A stretch of 64,000 nucleotides of DNA, taken from Alligator mississippiensis. Its lineage: Eukaryota; Chordata; Crocodylia; Alligatoridae. The stretch is from the NCBI RefSeq assembly GCF_030867095.1, contig NC_081831.1, forward strand, positions 72,678,716-72,742,715, given 5' to 3'. The notes below the pieces were generated by a model, which had not been told where the DNA came from, searched no databases, and worked only from the letters and a program-made list of their open reading frames with translations. Each line of letters starts with the position of its first letter. Position 1 is the stretch's first letter. The position numbers and the translations under genes are program-made. Positions 1 through 16,980 of the stretch are shown piece by piece.

Positions 1-1312
1 TTTCCTGACCCCAGCAGGACAGGTATGTGCAAAATCAAGGGCCGTGTTGAAGTAATGAAACCTACAGTTTTGCCCTGGTCTTTATTCATCTGAGGATCTT
101 GTCATGTTTCTCTGCTGAGGGTCTGTCATATTCCATGTTTGAATGTAGCTGAAAACCAAGGAATTCTCTTTCCATGTAGGAACCGGGGAAGTGAAATTCC
201 TCAAAAAATCACTTAGTTTTAATAGTGCTGCAACTACCTTGTGGTTGATAATATCAGCTAAACTGTTGGATTTAATTTAGCCTAACCTAGACCCTAAACA
301 GAGTGAGGTCCTGCCCCGGCTGAAATCAATAGCAATAGTTCCACTGAGTGAATTCAAAGATCTGACTTTAGGATTTTTATCTGGAAGCACAGATGATTAT
401 TGCCTTGCAGTTCTGCGTGCGTATACATGCGCTGTCATGTACACGTGAGCATTTACTGATACAAAGGCAGAACCTGGCTCACCATGGGCAAGTGAAAGGT
501 TAAAATAAGATGCTATTAATACTCGTTTATGGCACTGGATTTCCCCTGTGATTCACTTTTTCAGTCTCAGAATCTCCACCCTCTAGGCAATAATTAGCAG
601 CACAGCACGTCACAGCACAGCTAAGGGAAAGATCTTTTCTCCCAGTTTGTCCTTCCAGAAAACCAACTTGTGCGCAGCAACCAGTCTCCATTCCCCTTGT
701 GACTAATGATCTGCTTAATTGTTTTGAATCAATGAAGGGCCATCCTGTGAATTGATATTGGAAATTCCAGAATGACTCTATGTGGACAGTTTCAGTGTAC
801 AGTTAGGGGCCTCTTTTAAAGTGGTTTAAGCTAATTCAGAAAAAGGCGCACATGGAGTTATCCCAGATAGCTCCATGTGTAAATGTTCTCATCAGCTGTA
901 TAATGCTTACCCATCTTTGTAAGGTGCTTTGAGGGCAGTGGGTAGAAGGTGTGGTGTCCATGCTAAACCTAATTGTTAGCATACTGGAAAAGTAGTAAAA
1001 AGAAAGTAGTATGACCCTCTCATATTGGTACATCAATGTAGCTTTTCCTGTTTGAAAAGAGGTAAAGACCTTGTCAACACAAGGAGGGTTTGGCTACTCT
1101 GGTTATACTGGTATAGCTAATAGCACAAAATAAGCCTGCATAGGGACAGTTATACTGGTAAAGCTGTGTCCCACTAGGGTTTGTATTGCTAAAAAAAATC
1201 ACATCCCTACCTGACATACATGATGTATATGTAGATCAATCTGTACAGCAATGGCAAAATATGTTAGGTGCTCTCTGATTGCTTGTGCACATCAGCAGAA
1301 AATCCACGAGAC

Positions 1313-1595
1313 CAGTGATTCTCAACCTTGGTGTCTTGAAATCCTTTCAAGGGTGTCGTGGGGTGCCACGTAGTGTGAGTACTGTTATGTGTACAATTGT
1401 GATTCACAACATAAACCGAGAGATTTCAAATAGGAAACCAGAGTGTTAAAACATTCTGCCCTGTTGTGGGCTTTCTAAGTTTTTTGCAACAGAAGAATTG
1501 ATCTATTATTTTTCTGTAGTCAAAAAACAAATACAAACTAAATGCTGGTATTTTCCAAGAGGCACCTGGAGTCTAAAAAAGATTGGGAACCACTG
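1313..1595. mobile_element. hAT-type element, old
   Basis: It begins CAGTGATTCTCAACC and ends GGGAACCACTG, an inverted pair. Flanks cacgagac and tactaggc match at 5 of 8 positions, a weak trace of an 8-bp duplication. Confidence 0.65.
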
Positions 1596-2517
1596 TACTA
1601 GGCAGAGCAGCAAGAGGCATTTCAGGTCAGGATGTGTTAGACATTGCCAGAGCTTTGTCAGCCCTCCTCCTCCATGCGTAAGTAGTCACATTCAGTGGGT
1701 GGTTCAGACTGCAGTTCTTGGGAGGCCACTCCCTGTGAGGCAGTCCTGCGTTCAGAGCTGGGAGGGGAAAGGAGGAAGCAAGCACTTCCTCCTCTTGCGT
1801 ATGCAGCTTTGTTAAGGCAGGTCTGATGAAGGAGGAATGTAATGTGTCAGTGACACATTTTGAGTCTCCTTGGTTGCCAGCCTGATAAATCTGGCGATAA
1901 ACCACAGGTCTGACATGGGAGAGCAAAGTGGGAGCCTGTTCTTTGTTCACGGAGAACGGTGCAGTGCAGCTGAAAGCCAGTTCATTCACACTCAGAATCG
2001 TCCTTTGATCCGACATGTCTGTGAACCTACTCTGTATTCACAGTTACTCCCGTTAGAGGTCAGTACGACTTACACAGGCTGCAATGACTTGCTGGCACAG
2101 CACAAGAAAAGGTGGGGCTCTGGCTAGCATATTAAACACTTCCTGACTTCACATAAGTCCCTAAAAGGAAATTCAGTCATACTGGCTCCCAGAAGTGACC
2201 TTCAGTCAGGTGACTTCATCCTGGTTGTGCCTTTCCTGATATGAAGGTCATTTGCAGAACCCAGACGGCAAAGATCTCCCTTCAGCTATTTCAGGATTCT
2301 CATTTTGTACCTCTGGGGCAAAATCGTTTATTTTAACACAGTTTTAAGATAGTTTAACTTAAATACCCAGAACACTGTATTTCTCTGCACTGTAATAAAT
2401 GACCAGTAACTCATGGTGAGAAGAACAAAACACTTTGAAACAAGACCTGAAGGAATAGCATAATATAGAATCAAAGTTAGATGTCACTCCTTTTTCTCAG
2501 CAGAAACACTTGTGGCT

Positions 2518-2700
2518 TTATAGCTCAGGACCCCCTTTTAGAGTTGGTACATAGGAACGTAGGCTTTGCAATGTCAAGTCAGACCAGCGGCCAATCAAGT
2601 CACTTACAGGCATCAGTAGCAGTCCCCAGATGAAGATGCAAGTCATGCTGAAGTGGGAAGTTGTGGAATAGCCAGCCTGTAGAGGAAATCTGCCCTTCTC
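2518..2700. repeat. Probable dispersed reptile repeat
   Basis: gtacataggaacgtagg...gtcagaccagcggcc resembles a widespread sauropsid repeat. It abuts the hAT-type element at 2708. Family not assigned. Confidence 0.4.
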
Positions 2701-2707
2701 ATTAGGG

Positions 2708-2854
2708 CAGTGATTCCCAAAAGATTCCCCTTGCAACCCAACTTCCAGGCTCATGAGACCTACTTCTGGTTGCCGTTGTGGCCTGTGGCTGGTTAGGAAC
2801 CCCACTTACGTCAAATCCCACATGAGGTCACAGTCCCTGGATTAGAAACCACTG
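2708..2854. mobile_element. hAT-type element, short and old
   Basis: The ends CAGTGATTCCCAAA and TTAGAAACCACTG are inverted. Flanks cattaggg and agttaggg agree at 6 of 8 bases. Confidence 0.6.
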
Positions 2855-3879
2855 AGTTAGGGTTTGGTTTATTGCCTGAAACAGGAGGGTTTAGTTCTTC
2901 TGAACTCGTGGATTGTTTTTTAAAACCCACGTGCCTATATGTCATTTCAGAAAGGCCTACTAGCTGGCTCAAAGGTGTGGTGAGATTTTCAAAGACTAAT
3001 TCACAGCCTAACTCTTCTCTCATTTAAATCAATGACAATATTACCATTGCCTTCAGTAGAGCAGGGTAGGGCTATACTGAGTGCTCAGCTACAGTGCTCA
3101 GTGCTACTTTAGTGATAAGCTCCTTACTGGACTCAACAGAGGTAATTTTTCAAAACAAAAAATAGAAATCTAAAATTGATGTCCGCTGAGAGATTAATTT
3201 TAAGAATTTTTATAGGATTTTAAAGCTCTTCAATAATCAAACATTAAGGTAATTAAATTAGGAACTTGCCTTTAGATCTTTACCTGCATTTTGTTAAAAA
3301 AAAGCTGTTTTTGCAGTCTCAGTTTCCTTTCTGGTATAATCTTGCTTCCCCATACAAGAGAATAAATTTGAGTGATCCTGTAGATCTTCAGAATCTCTAA
3401 CTGGTAGGAGATCAGCACTTGTCATTGTAACCAGAATATCTCTTCTGATTGATACTTAGTCCACCCATCCATGGATGTGTTCTCAGAATGCAAAAAGAAT
3501 GGTCTTTGAACACCAAAGATGCCGGGGCAGTACAGTCAAGGAGGTGCTTCACAAATTATTTAGTTTAATTGTATCAATATGTGATTAGACAATTAAAACC
3601 TGTCCACCAGAATTTGATCTGAACCCAGGTATTGTGGCAAAGATCACTTTCTCCTCACTTCTGGGAAGCTGGAGAATCCCGCCTTGATTTATTATTCAAA
3701 ACTCCAAAGCCTCAAGTAATAACTGGAATAACAGGTGATAGATACTCTATGAACAGTGCAAATCAACACCTTGTTTGGTTATTACAAACTCTGTAATTGG
3801 CTGGCATGTCTCTGAGGTGGATTATAAGGTATAGGCTACCTGTGATTAAAACAGAATAATATATCATAATAGCTGGTAT

Positions 3880-4960
3880 GTGTATGTCCCAGAGGGATGG
3901 CGGAAAAGGGGCAGGAGAACTTTCCTGCGGTGTGGGTCAAGGCAGGGACAGCCCACCACGAAATAAGAAGAAAGGCCCTGAGAACAGGGCAAACTTACCT
4001 CTAGCAGGTGCAGCCAGGCCAAATGAGCCACAGGGGGTGGAATGCCTGTGCAGTTCATCAGCCACTTTTCTCTGCAGCGAGTGCTCTGCAGCTGGAGCCA
4101 GTGAGGCCTGACAATGTCATCCAAGAACACTGCTCAGCGGGGATAAAAGCTGGCAGTGGGGAAACAGCTGGGGGAATGCAGCAGAGAGGGAGCTGCTGGA
4201 TTGTCCCTCGAACTGAGCAAGGGCCTCCCAGTGACAAGGGGGAGAGGTCGAAAAGGGACCCAACAGAGAGGTCTGATAATTAAAGGGACATGATGGCAAG
4301 TGAGCTGGGCCAGAGGAAGGCACTGAGGGATGGTGAGGTCATCAGATGCAGGACATGTGAGTGGGGAGGGAGCTGAGGCCCCTCCCTGGAATTTCAGTTA
4401 ATTGTTTCTCTTTTGGTTAATTTTTAAGCCTTGGAGCCAGGAGAGAGGCCACTGGAAGCACTTGGAGGGCTGAGCAGGCTGGGGCCACACAGGAGACCCC
4501 GACATTCATAGACCAGACCCTTCACCAGGCATCACCTCACTGCCCTGGCTACATGTGAATGGCGGAGAGGAAAACTGTTGTGATCACTGAGGGCTGGAAC
4601 AACAGAGAGGGGACGGGACACCTAAGTGGAGTCAAGCTTACCATCATTTGGCTGTACCAAGAGGCTGGCGCATAGCTGGGGTGTAGGGGAGGTGGAGCCC
4701 CAGGAACAGCCGCTGGTGATGACACCTGGCGTGTTCCCCATGGTAAGATGGAATCCCACTACTGAACAAAACATTCAAGATGTGGCAGGAAAGTATCAGG
4801 GTATTTCTCAGGGAAAATGTGACCCAATATCACGGCAGCAGGAGCAGCCTCTGTGGCAGACCCCAAGTGCCCACTCTAGGGCTGCACACAAGAGGCTCCA
4901 CAAAACCAGGCAGGTACAGTGTACATGTGACTGCCATCAAGAGAGTGGAATCAGAACTAC
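3880..4960 (+). other. Purine-rich block, possibly an old LTR-like repeat
   Basis: GA-rich sequence with a GATAAAAG box at about 4141-4148 differs in composition from its flanks. It could be an LTR-type fossil. I recognise no family, and the open frames on either strand have no recognisable product. Confidence 0.25.
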
Positions 4961-7900
4961 TTTACCATTCGCCATAGGCTCTCTACTGCTAGTGACTGAT
5001 GAAGTTTCCCTTTGGGCTTTATGTTTTAAGAGCTGATGAACTGGCATCCTTTTCTGGTCTCATTGTACAGTTCCAAGTGGCTATGATGTACAGCTTGGGG
5101 ATGAAGTGATGGCTTAGCTGATCAGGGCTGTTGTCTTAACTGTAACATACACCAAGGGATGAACAGGAAAGGCTCGTCATTGTCTACAGCACAGAGGCAG
5201 TATTGATTTGCTAAGTCTTGGGGAAATGCACATCCTGCTCCAACTCAAATGCCCTCTCAAGGTCAAAGCTCTGAGCCTAAACAGAATCCCTGTGGAGTGA
5301 TACTTCCTAATGACACTGATATCTTCAGACCCCTCTCAATATCTTCACTTATGCTCTGGCTCAGCCCAGACCCCTGGACAGGGAGAACAGCAAAGTGAAG
5401 AGTGGTTGTAATATGTATGTTCATTCTTTGGTGGATTTCAAGGAAACATTGTGCTTCTGACTAATCTATCTTTGCCCAGCAGCCTGGGAAACGCAGACAT
5501 CTAATAGGGCCTCTATACTCAGGAGCGTATCTATACTCAGTGATGCTGCACTGTAGATCATACATCTTAAGAAGAATCATGCCATTGTTAAAAGGTTAAT
5601 GACCCCTGACCCTTCCCAGCCTGATTCCTGACACTAATAGGTTGGTGAGTCCTTAAACTTCAGGAGGAGTCCTCAGCACTGTAAGAATATGCTAGCAAGG
5701 CATATGCAGCAGGGCTAGGGGACAGGGGACAGAGCTGCTCAAGGGCATATCCTGCCTGATTTTTCTGGTCTAAACCTGCTGTACAACCTGTTAACCAGGT
5801 GCTCTGCAAGGCAGATAGCTGTAACGCGTGCAGGTGATTCAGAGTCTGGATTGGTCTAAGGCAAATGAGGCGGCTGCCTTTGTTCCACGCCTCTAAGGGA
5901 AACTAACAATTTAATTATCCAGATGAAGCAGGTTCTTCTTTCTCCTAATTGTAGCAGGTCTTCATGCAGTTCCTGCGCTAAGCTCTTTAGACCTGGCAGT
6001 AGTTTTTCTAACCAGGGGGACTCACATTCGGCATCTTTGCCAATAATACTAGTGTACCTAGCACTGCCAAGCTCTTTAAATGTCTTGGAGACACTGTGAC
6101 TGTGAAGATATTTTAATTAGCAAACTACTATGATTAAGAAATAAATGATTCATCACTGCAATCACCGCAAAGTATTTTATTGCTCTCCACCACAGGCACA
6201 GAGGGCCTTTATTTCAATTTACAATGACGGCGTCCATGATAGGAATCTGTCCCCCTTTTGCTGTACTGCTGTAGTTAAAGTGCTACAACTTGTGTGTGTA
6301 AAGAAGGCCAAAAGGCTGCAGCGCAGAATCATTCTCTTGTTTCTCGCACATAATGGGGCTGGGCCAGAGCCCAGAGAAATCAGTGGGAGTTTTTTAATCC
6401 ACTTCACTGAGCTGTGAAGCAGGCCTGTAGTTCCAAGATCAGCAGAGCCAGCAAGACTGTCTTCCCAAAGCCTGTCTCCTTCAATGGACTCTTCCTCCCA
6501 ACCCTCCAGAGAGAGTAGTGCTTTCCTACTGCACTCAGGCAGTAGATCTGCCTACTCTTTATGTTTTCTTTTGCCTTTCATTCAGCTTGGACAACGCAGG
6601 TAGATTTAGGTCAGCATCAGTTCCCTAGACCCAGTGCGTGGTGAGGCCGGGTTTGGGCACAAACCCCACATAGGGAGAGTGATTTAACTCCCACGCTGGT
6701 ATTGTTTTCTAAAGGAGACCACTGAGATATTTGTACTAGGCCTGGGGATTTTAAAAACCAGCTTAGTACAGAAATCTCAGTTGGGGCAAGCTGGAGTAGT
6801 GGCTGCCCTGGGCCTGTGAGTTCAGACAACCTCTTCAGCTAGGGTCTTAACTCTGAACCTGTTTGGTGGTGGTTCATTTTCAGCCCAGAACTTAAAAGCT
6901 AGTGGAAGGCTTGAGTCTGCCACCTTTGTACATGTCCTATCCTACCTTACTGCAAGTTGTCCTCCAGGCCCCAGTTCACATTTGTTTGTGCCAGCAAGAA
7001 AGCCCCTGTTGCAGAAAACTTACCCCAGGTTTCCCCCAGGCATTTTAAGCCTGAGCCAGGAGGAACCATGCCTGGAGCATTGTCATGTCCAGCTCTTCCC
7101 CAGCTGCCTGAAGGCTTGAAAGGGCCATAGCAACAAGATGGGTTGGGATGGGGCCCAGGTCTACTATAAGCTGCACTGGGGCTCACCTGCTGCATGATTA
7201 CAGTGCATTTCATAATTCCTACAATCAGTCCTTCGGTATCGCTCGTGATGCTTCCCTCTCCTCCTGTGCTGGCTGGGATGTGCCTGCTTGCAGAGCAAGG
7301 CTGTCCTCATTGTGAATGGAAAGGGCCCAAGGGGAGATAGGGCAGCCCTTCCTCACACTGCTGGCCCTGGGGAGGCCGTTGGGATTGCTCTCAGGAGAAA
7401 GTTTTGACCTTGGGGAATAGTCTGACCCAACATGTTTTACATAAACAAAAATATTGCATAATGGAGCCCGGCAGCAGTGGAAGCAGAGAGAGAACACCTA
7501 TAGTGGGGGAGGTTTCGACAATCCTGACTCACTGATGATGACATATCAGTGCTATTCATTCCTGAATAAGCCAGAGACAAAGGCTGTTACTCATATAATA
7601 CTGGGTCTCGAATGTTTTTGTTTGGCCGGCCACCTCTGCATGAGAGGGGCAAGTTTATAAGTACATTGCTTTCTTACTCCTTACCTATACATTATAGCAT
7701 CCACGTCAGTTCTTACAACAGTATTGCAGGGCTAGAGACCAAGCACACAGAAGCAGCCCACAGCTGGTGGTCTGGGCTGTGTGTTTGGAGGTACACATCG
7801 CATATTCAAGCCTTAGTAGCAATCAAGGGATCAAAATAATGATCCAGGGCCAGGAGAAATGACCGCTCACATCAATTTATCCCAAGCTACTGAGACAGAT

Positions 7901-10900
7901 CACAACTGCAGACTGTGGCTTTGCTTTAGAAGTTTGGGAGCTTAGATTAGGCTCCCCCTCTCATCACTTTTGAAAAGTCTTTGGATATTTTAGATTGTGG
8001 TTGACTTTCCTGATTGTATCTGGTCTTGATTTATGACACCTATAGTGACATAAAACAGCTGGAGCCAAACAATATCGTGTGATTTTTGATTTTTAATTAG
8101 GTTTCATTCATTTGCTGGGTTGCCTTGGCTACTTTCCATTTTCAGTCTGTACATTTAACAACAACCAGAACAAAGTAGAATGATTTAAAATGGAGGGACA
8201 TTAATATCTGCCCTGAAAAGCTTGGATTCAAAGCACTTTTTTAACAAGACACTTGGGACTCTAAGGTATCTGTAGGCAGTGAAAGGTGCCTCTTACTAAC
8301 ACTTTCAAATGCTAATTTCTGTATTTATTGAGTCACTTTGGTAAATACTGCACAAATAAGGGCATTAGACTGGTATTCAGACACCACAACAAATGCAAAG
8401 AAGAGTTCATAACTCTGAAGCAAAGGGGATGAGACTTAGGTTCTGAACCAGAGATGACTAAAGTCAATGGGGATACTTTCCTTTTCCAACCTGTAAATCA
8501 GCCTGCATCAGAACTCTGGGATACGATTCCAGAATCAGGGCCGAACCCTCCTAAATGCTGGAAAAGCTCCAATCTGAATCTCAGTCTGTACTTGGCAGCT
8601 GACCCACATGTCTATAGCAGTCCAGTCAAAACTCTGAGTCCACAGCCCCTGGATTTGAAATCTGCCATTTGAGTGTCTTTGTAGCTGGTAACTGTGCCAT
8701 ACAACAAGTAAGTGAATCCATGGGACTCTATAACGTAAAATAATTATTTTAAAATTCTAGAATTGGCTTATTGGGTTGCACAAGAAGCAAGGGGTTTGAT
8801 GATCTGTTTTATTGGTCTGCCAGTAGAGTTGGGAGAGATGTTGGACAAGACTTCAGGCACCAGGTGCTCTTCTTCAAGTTACCTGCAGGCAGAGAGCATG
8901 CTCCTTGTTGAGGAGGTGCTTGATTGGGATTCAGGGACTGTCTTCCATTCAGTCTTTGTAGATCCTCTCTAGAACAACTGCTGGCTGCTTGTAGGCATAA
9001 CTAACAGTCTAGCGCTACTACTAATTAATTGTATTCATGCCAACTCTAGAGACCTGAGGAAATGGCCTCTAGCCTTCAAAAGACAATCACCAATTGCAGC
9101 TATATGCTCTGGTCTCCTTCTTGCTATAAAGCTGCCTCATCTAGGAGGTTGCTTTATTTTTCTCCGGATATAAATAGCCTTCCTGTCGCCTGTAGAAAAG
9201 AAAGACAAGGGATCTTGTGGTAGGCAGTGCGTGGTGTCCTATTGCACATGCACAGGTTGGATACTTTCCAGAATACAGAGTACAGTAATAGGTGTTGATC
9301 TCACAGAACTGGAAAGTCCACCCCTGATTGCTCCCCAGAGGACAGACACCTTCCCTTCTTCAGAGCACATGACGACGAAGCTTAAAGGGAAAACCTCTAG
9401 GTTGCCCTGGATCTGCAGACCAGCCTCTTAAAACAACACAGAGAGGGGAAGGGGATGAGGAAGAAATCAGGGGCCTGTCTCATGTAATTCATTCCAGGCT
9501 CTTGTGTAGTGAATCCAGTTGCACATGGCTTTTCCAATTAGCGTCTTTAATCAGTGGCCAGGGCTAGCAACGAAGTGCACACACAATGATATGTCAGTAC
9601 TTCTGCCTTCCAATAGGGACTGCAAGGTTGTGACGGAGGTGGTTCTCATGAACATGCAGTCCACTGCCCATGGGGGGAAGTACAGAACTGGCAGAGGTTC
9701 TGAGGCTCAAAAATAACTCATTGCAAGATGCAAGTTGTCCTGCATCCCTGCCTCTGTCCTCTGCAGATACTTCCAGGCATGCTGAACAATGGTTTGGAAC
9801 AGCACAAGAGCATTAACCATTCCAGATTTTATTGAGTCATGATAAGCTTCAAGACCATTGCAACTTAGCCTGGACCCCATTTCTGTATGTAGTTGAAAGG
9901 AACATGTCTCTGGTTATTGTGACCCCTGAAGAGAGGGCATGTCTCCATGGTGCAAGGTAGTACTGCAGAGATATCCCAGGCTGCTCCACACCTGTTAGTT
10001 CCAGAACAGAATGAACAGAGCCACATTATGGCTGAGGAGCAGGATTTATTAGCCTGCATTCAGCAACATGCCAATGCAGCCCTGTTCCAGATCTAGTGTA
10101 CTTCAAGTGGGAGGGATTGCAACATTACAACCTGTCCCAATTCATGCTTGTTGCTCACAACCTTGGCAACCAGAGGGTAGGCAGAGGAGAATGATACTCC
10201 TCACCTACTACAGAGTTGTAGAGTGGAACAAAGCTGAGTCATTTTCTGTTCTGTTTGTAAAGGTCTCTAGCTGTTGTTATGCTAAAGGATCCCACAGTGG
10301 CACAGCCCAGTTCCCGGTGCTTGAGGGTCTTTGGACCGTACCGAACCTCATGGCTCATCCTTATGTCCAGCTATCAAGTTGGGAATACACTGTGCCCATG
10401 ATTCCTTCTCTGCTCTGCCACGCGGATGTCAGACTTGAGGAAGGGATAACGTGCAGCTGTAGGGCTGGCAATGTGCCCTTTCAGTGAATGAAAAAGCAGA
10501 GTCCAAATACACAGTGATCCAACACTGGAGTGAATCATAGCTTTGCTAGCTCTGCTCTTACAGAGGAAAGTGAAAGCTGGGAGGAGTCAGTAGGAAGGGC
10601 TTGGCCTGCCTTAAGCACATTGCTATGTCAAACATTTAGCGCCAGGCTCAGCCTTCCAGAGCAACGAGCAAATATTTAACATGACCCTTTGTGGAGCCTT
10701 TCTGCGTCAACACCTTGTCAGCAGAGGATTTCCAGCCGCTGGCCTGCCACAAGGTTGTCCCCATCCATTCTAGTGAGGAGGACATTGGGAACCTTAGTTC
10801 TGTTAAAGATCAAAGCCATACTACAGGATTAAGGATGGTGATATGCAGACACCCTCAGCCAATCAGCCTTCCCCAGTTAGATTAAACAGCCACATGGAAG

Positions 10901-13269
10901 TAAAATACAAAAAATAGATATTTTTAATATTCCTGATGGGAAAATTCTGTTTAAAAACTGCATCATAATGGACATAACTGACTATTGCAGTTTCCCCCTC
11001 TGTAAAATGAGAAAAATGATATTGGCTTCCTTCACAAGGTAGCCTGAGATCTAGAGACAACGAGTTCTATGTATGAGCTAACTATTACTAACACAGTTTC
11101 ACCAAAGGAGGCCAAGTGTTGGGAGACTGAATTTCCCCGAAGGCTCTAGACCAGGGTGGAGACATGTTAAGAGCAGCATTAAGGAAGCTTTTGATACCAC
11201 TGCTGGCATTTCCTGCTGGTGAAAGAGAGACAACTTCAGTTGCTAGTACTCTTACCCACTAAGAAAAAGTTTTGTAGGCAGGCTGTGAAATACCTGCATA
11301 ATTTCTATTAAACGTACCTGGTACTCTTGATGCTGTTTTGAGTTCAATAAAATCTCAGCCCCCATGTACCAAGCCAATCACATAAAATGGATGAACAGGA
11401 CTTGGCTACTCTTGACTTTACAGCTGAAGAAACCAGGTTCTGACACTGTCCTGCTCCAGTTGAGTCAGGCTTAGCAGCATCCTACATGTGCAAAGCCACT
11501 TGGAAAGTAAATAGAACACTTACTCTCATCCTGGCAATTTTCCAGCCTTGCATTTCCACCGCTCAGGCTGACAGTAAATGTTTCACTTGCCCCAGTGAGC
11601 TAATCCACATGCCAGCAAGAACCTCCCAAGCAGCATTTCTGGGAGACCCTTGACATTATCCAGAAGAGCTTGGCAAGGCAGACGCTGATAAGAAGCAAGT
11701 GCTTCTAAGGAGGCTAGAGGAGGGAAGGGGTGCAAAAGGGGATCCAACCAGGCTGATCCATAACATGCATTTCACCAGTAGAAAAATGGTCTTTTGGGGT
11801 GATTAAAGCCCAGCTGCTGGCTGGGTCAAAGTACCAAGCCACAAGGACCAGTTTTCAATGACCTGCTCTTGTTTTCCCACCATCATCTTTTACATGCCTA
11901 TAGAGTCTTCCCCTTGAAAGCAAAGGCTCTTAGGTCATTTGGGGTATGCATTGTGGCTCACCCAGATCCCTGGTGCCACCGTATGACCAATTGCCTCTTT
12001 TTCATGTTGTCACCATGTCTGGACTAGAAGAAGAATTTTTACAGCAGAGAGCATGCCCGTGTTGTAGCGTAGCTGCTCAGCAGCATTTTTGAGAGCTGGG
12101 AGTCCTAGTGCACAGGTCAGCCAAGAGTGACTATGCTCCATGTGCTGTCTGCCTAGAGATTATGACCATGATTAGTGGAGCTGTGTCCTCCATAATCCAC
12201 ATAACATGGATTAACTTCACAAATAGGAACAGTTACTAGAACTCTGCAAGGGAAAATGATAGGTAGGCCCCTGGCTCAGACCACTTCACGAGGCATGTTA
12301 GGTAAGAACTCCCAACAGACAACCAAGTTGCAGATAGAGGCAGGATTGTCTGTCAGCTGTGTCTGAGGGACATCATTTCCCTGAACTAAAGGTGAGAGGC
12401 ATCCCCACACTTTGTATATAGGCCAGCTGATCTACCAGGGGAGGAGGGCCAAAACCCAGAGCAACCACTATGTGGTGTAAACTAAAGTTGCCAATAATCC
12501 TTCATTATCTTCCATGATTCCTCCATGGCCTCACACTTCAGCAGGAAAATAAGATCAACCTGATGTTAGTAAGCCCAGCACTACCCTTGAAGAGTGCTAC
12601 AGCCACATAAGCACAGGCAGGCTTTGCAGCACAGCTGCTCTCTCAGGAGCCAATGTTGCCTAAGCCTGGCACTGAATGTGGGCGAGTCCAAGTTGAGTTT
12701 TGTTTTTTAAGCTAGTGGCACTTACATTAGCTCCCATTGCTAGTCCTCCCACTAGATTTGTAATTCTCTTTCCCTATTAAAAGCGTCTTAGTAGGAACTC
12801 CACTTCAGAGACATGCAAGTTAACAGTTAAGGTGCTTGTTTTGTTTGGAGAAAGAGTAGACTACTGACACTGAAACTGCTACTTCCCTGTGCTCCAGCTG
12901 ATGTTAGCGCACACACTAGCAACTACCTTGTTTAGGCTAGAAATAGAGTTCTGTATAAATCAAAGATTCAGTTAAGAAGAAAAAACAAGTATATGTTGGG
13001 GCTGTCAAAACTGACAGTCGAGATTGTGAAGGACACAATCTCTTTCCCCCAGTTTAAGAACAGGGTTTGCTACAGTCCCATTTCTGATCCCTGAATTACT
13101 TACTAGAGAAGTATTAAAATGAGTGTGTGTTGCATATTCATATGCACCCAGACTATAATATTCCCCCTGCCGCCATACTGTCACCATGTGCAACTGAATG
13201 TTTCAGCTCCTTCCCCCACAACCCTCCTACTAGTAGCTGCAAAAAAAGCATACAAAACACAAAATAATT
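4961..13269. other. Intergenic, no gene recognised
   Basis: About 8 kb downstream of SLC25A5. Short open frames on both strands (up to 139 codons) show no family resemblance, no splice pattern and ordinary composition. STEEP1, which follows SLC25A5 in human, was looked for and not found here. Confidence 0.6.
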
Positions 13270-13524
13270 TGTTTCAGATGTTTTTTCTTTTTTAATTTCT
13301 TTAAGCTTGTTAAACAGGAGTGACTGAAATAGAAACCACATTTGAGTCCCATCAGGGGAATGACTTGATACAAGAGCCAAGGTCAGGCAATTGACCCTCC
13401 CCTTACCCTTTGCCAACCAGTTTAGCCACCAGCTGTAGCTGATAACTAGACAGTTTTGATACAGTCCATGAATGGTCATAGTAAGTTACATAATACAACA
13501 TGCCGGTTCACAATGGGAAATAAC
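13270..13524 (-). other. SLC25A5: SLC25A5 3' UTR with probable poly(A) signal
   Basis: Downstream of the TAA stop on the minus strand, about 250 nt of A/T-rich sequence leads to an ATTAAA-type signal (tttaat on the plus strand at 13291-13296). Cleavage would fall near 13275. The placement is inferred from the hexamer only, and a more distal site is possible. Confidence 0.5.
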
Positions 13525-16160
<2,636 letters not shown>

Positions 16161-16368
16161 GGTGCGGGCCGGGTCGGGGCGGTGTGGTGCGGTGCGGGCT
16201 GATGCGATGCGGAGGCCGCGCGGCGGAAATGGCCGGCTTACATAGGGCGCGCGCGGGGCTGGGCCGCGGGGAGGTTCCCGCCACACCACGCCCGCCGGCC
16301 GCCCGCTCCGCTCATTGGCCCGGCGCGGCGGGGGGCGTGGCCCGGCGCGCGCCGGGGCCGGGGGCCGC

Positions 16369-16415
16369 GTTGCTGGGCAACCGCAGCGCGGAGCCCCCGC
16401 CGTCTCCATAGCAAC
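16369..16415. promoter_or_regulatory. Paired X-box-like (RFX) motifs upstream of SLC25A5
   Basis: GTTGCTGGGCAAC at 16369-16381 is a near-perfect imperfect palindrome of the RFX X-box type. CCATAGCAAC at 16406-16415 provides a second, half-type site. The two sit in a direct repeat of GCAACCGCAGCGCGG (16377-16391 and 16411-16425), 34 bp apart. RFX factors bind such sites. Which transcript they would control, SLC25A5 or a divergent plus-strand RNA, is unknown. Confidence 0.5.
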
Positions 16416-16911
16416 CGCAGCGCGGCGGGGGAGGCCGAGCGGGCGCGAGGGGCGCCGGGAAGGCCGGGCTGGGCCTGCGCCCGCGCTGCCCGGGCACGCG
16501 CTGGTCCTAGGCCGCACACCGACCTGGAGCGGTTGAGGATCCCCCAGGAACCACGTCCGTGTAAACCGCGACCACTCAGGCCGTTTTCCTAGGGGCCGGG
16601 GATAACCGCTTTTCTGCGCGGGGTAGTGCCGCGGAGGTAAGGTACACTTCACCTCCCACTTTCCTTTCCAGCGGGAACATCTTGGCTTTATGGAAGTGGG
16701 AGACTCCTCCCTGGCTTGCTCTGTGGGCCAGCGAAACTCGGGGGAGCCGAACCCCAGGCTCCGGGCTTGGGCCTGCACGTAGGACGCCCCCGGGGGGATG
16801 TTTGCGGAGAGAAGAGCCACATTTGGTTCTTGAACCACTCACGGATTTGGAATCGATTTGTCTGGGAACATGAAAAGTTTTCCTTAAAAAAAAATAAAAT
16901 CTATCCGCACC

Positions 16912-16980
16912 CCCCATACATACATACATACATACATACCTATATCTATACACATACATACACATTTATCTATATAAATG
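16912..16980 (+). repeat. CATA microsatellite and T/A-rich run
   Basis: An interrupted (catacata)n run with tatctata variants. Probably polymorphic. It is not coding despite an open frame rich in Tyr/Thr/His. Confidence 0.85.

Noticed and set aside
1-13269. Exons of STEEP1, the human neighbour of SLC25A5
   Set aside because: None of the remembered STEEP1 segments was found on the plus strand. It probably lies further left, outside the window.
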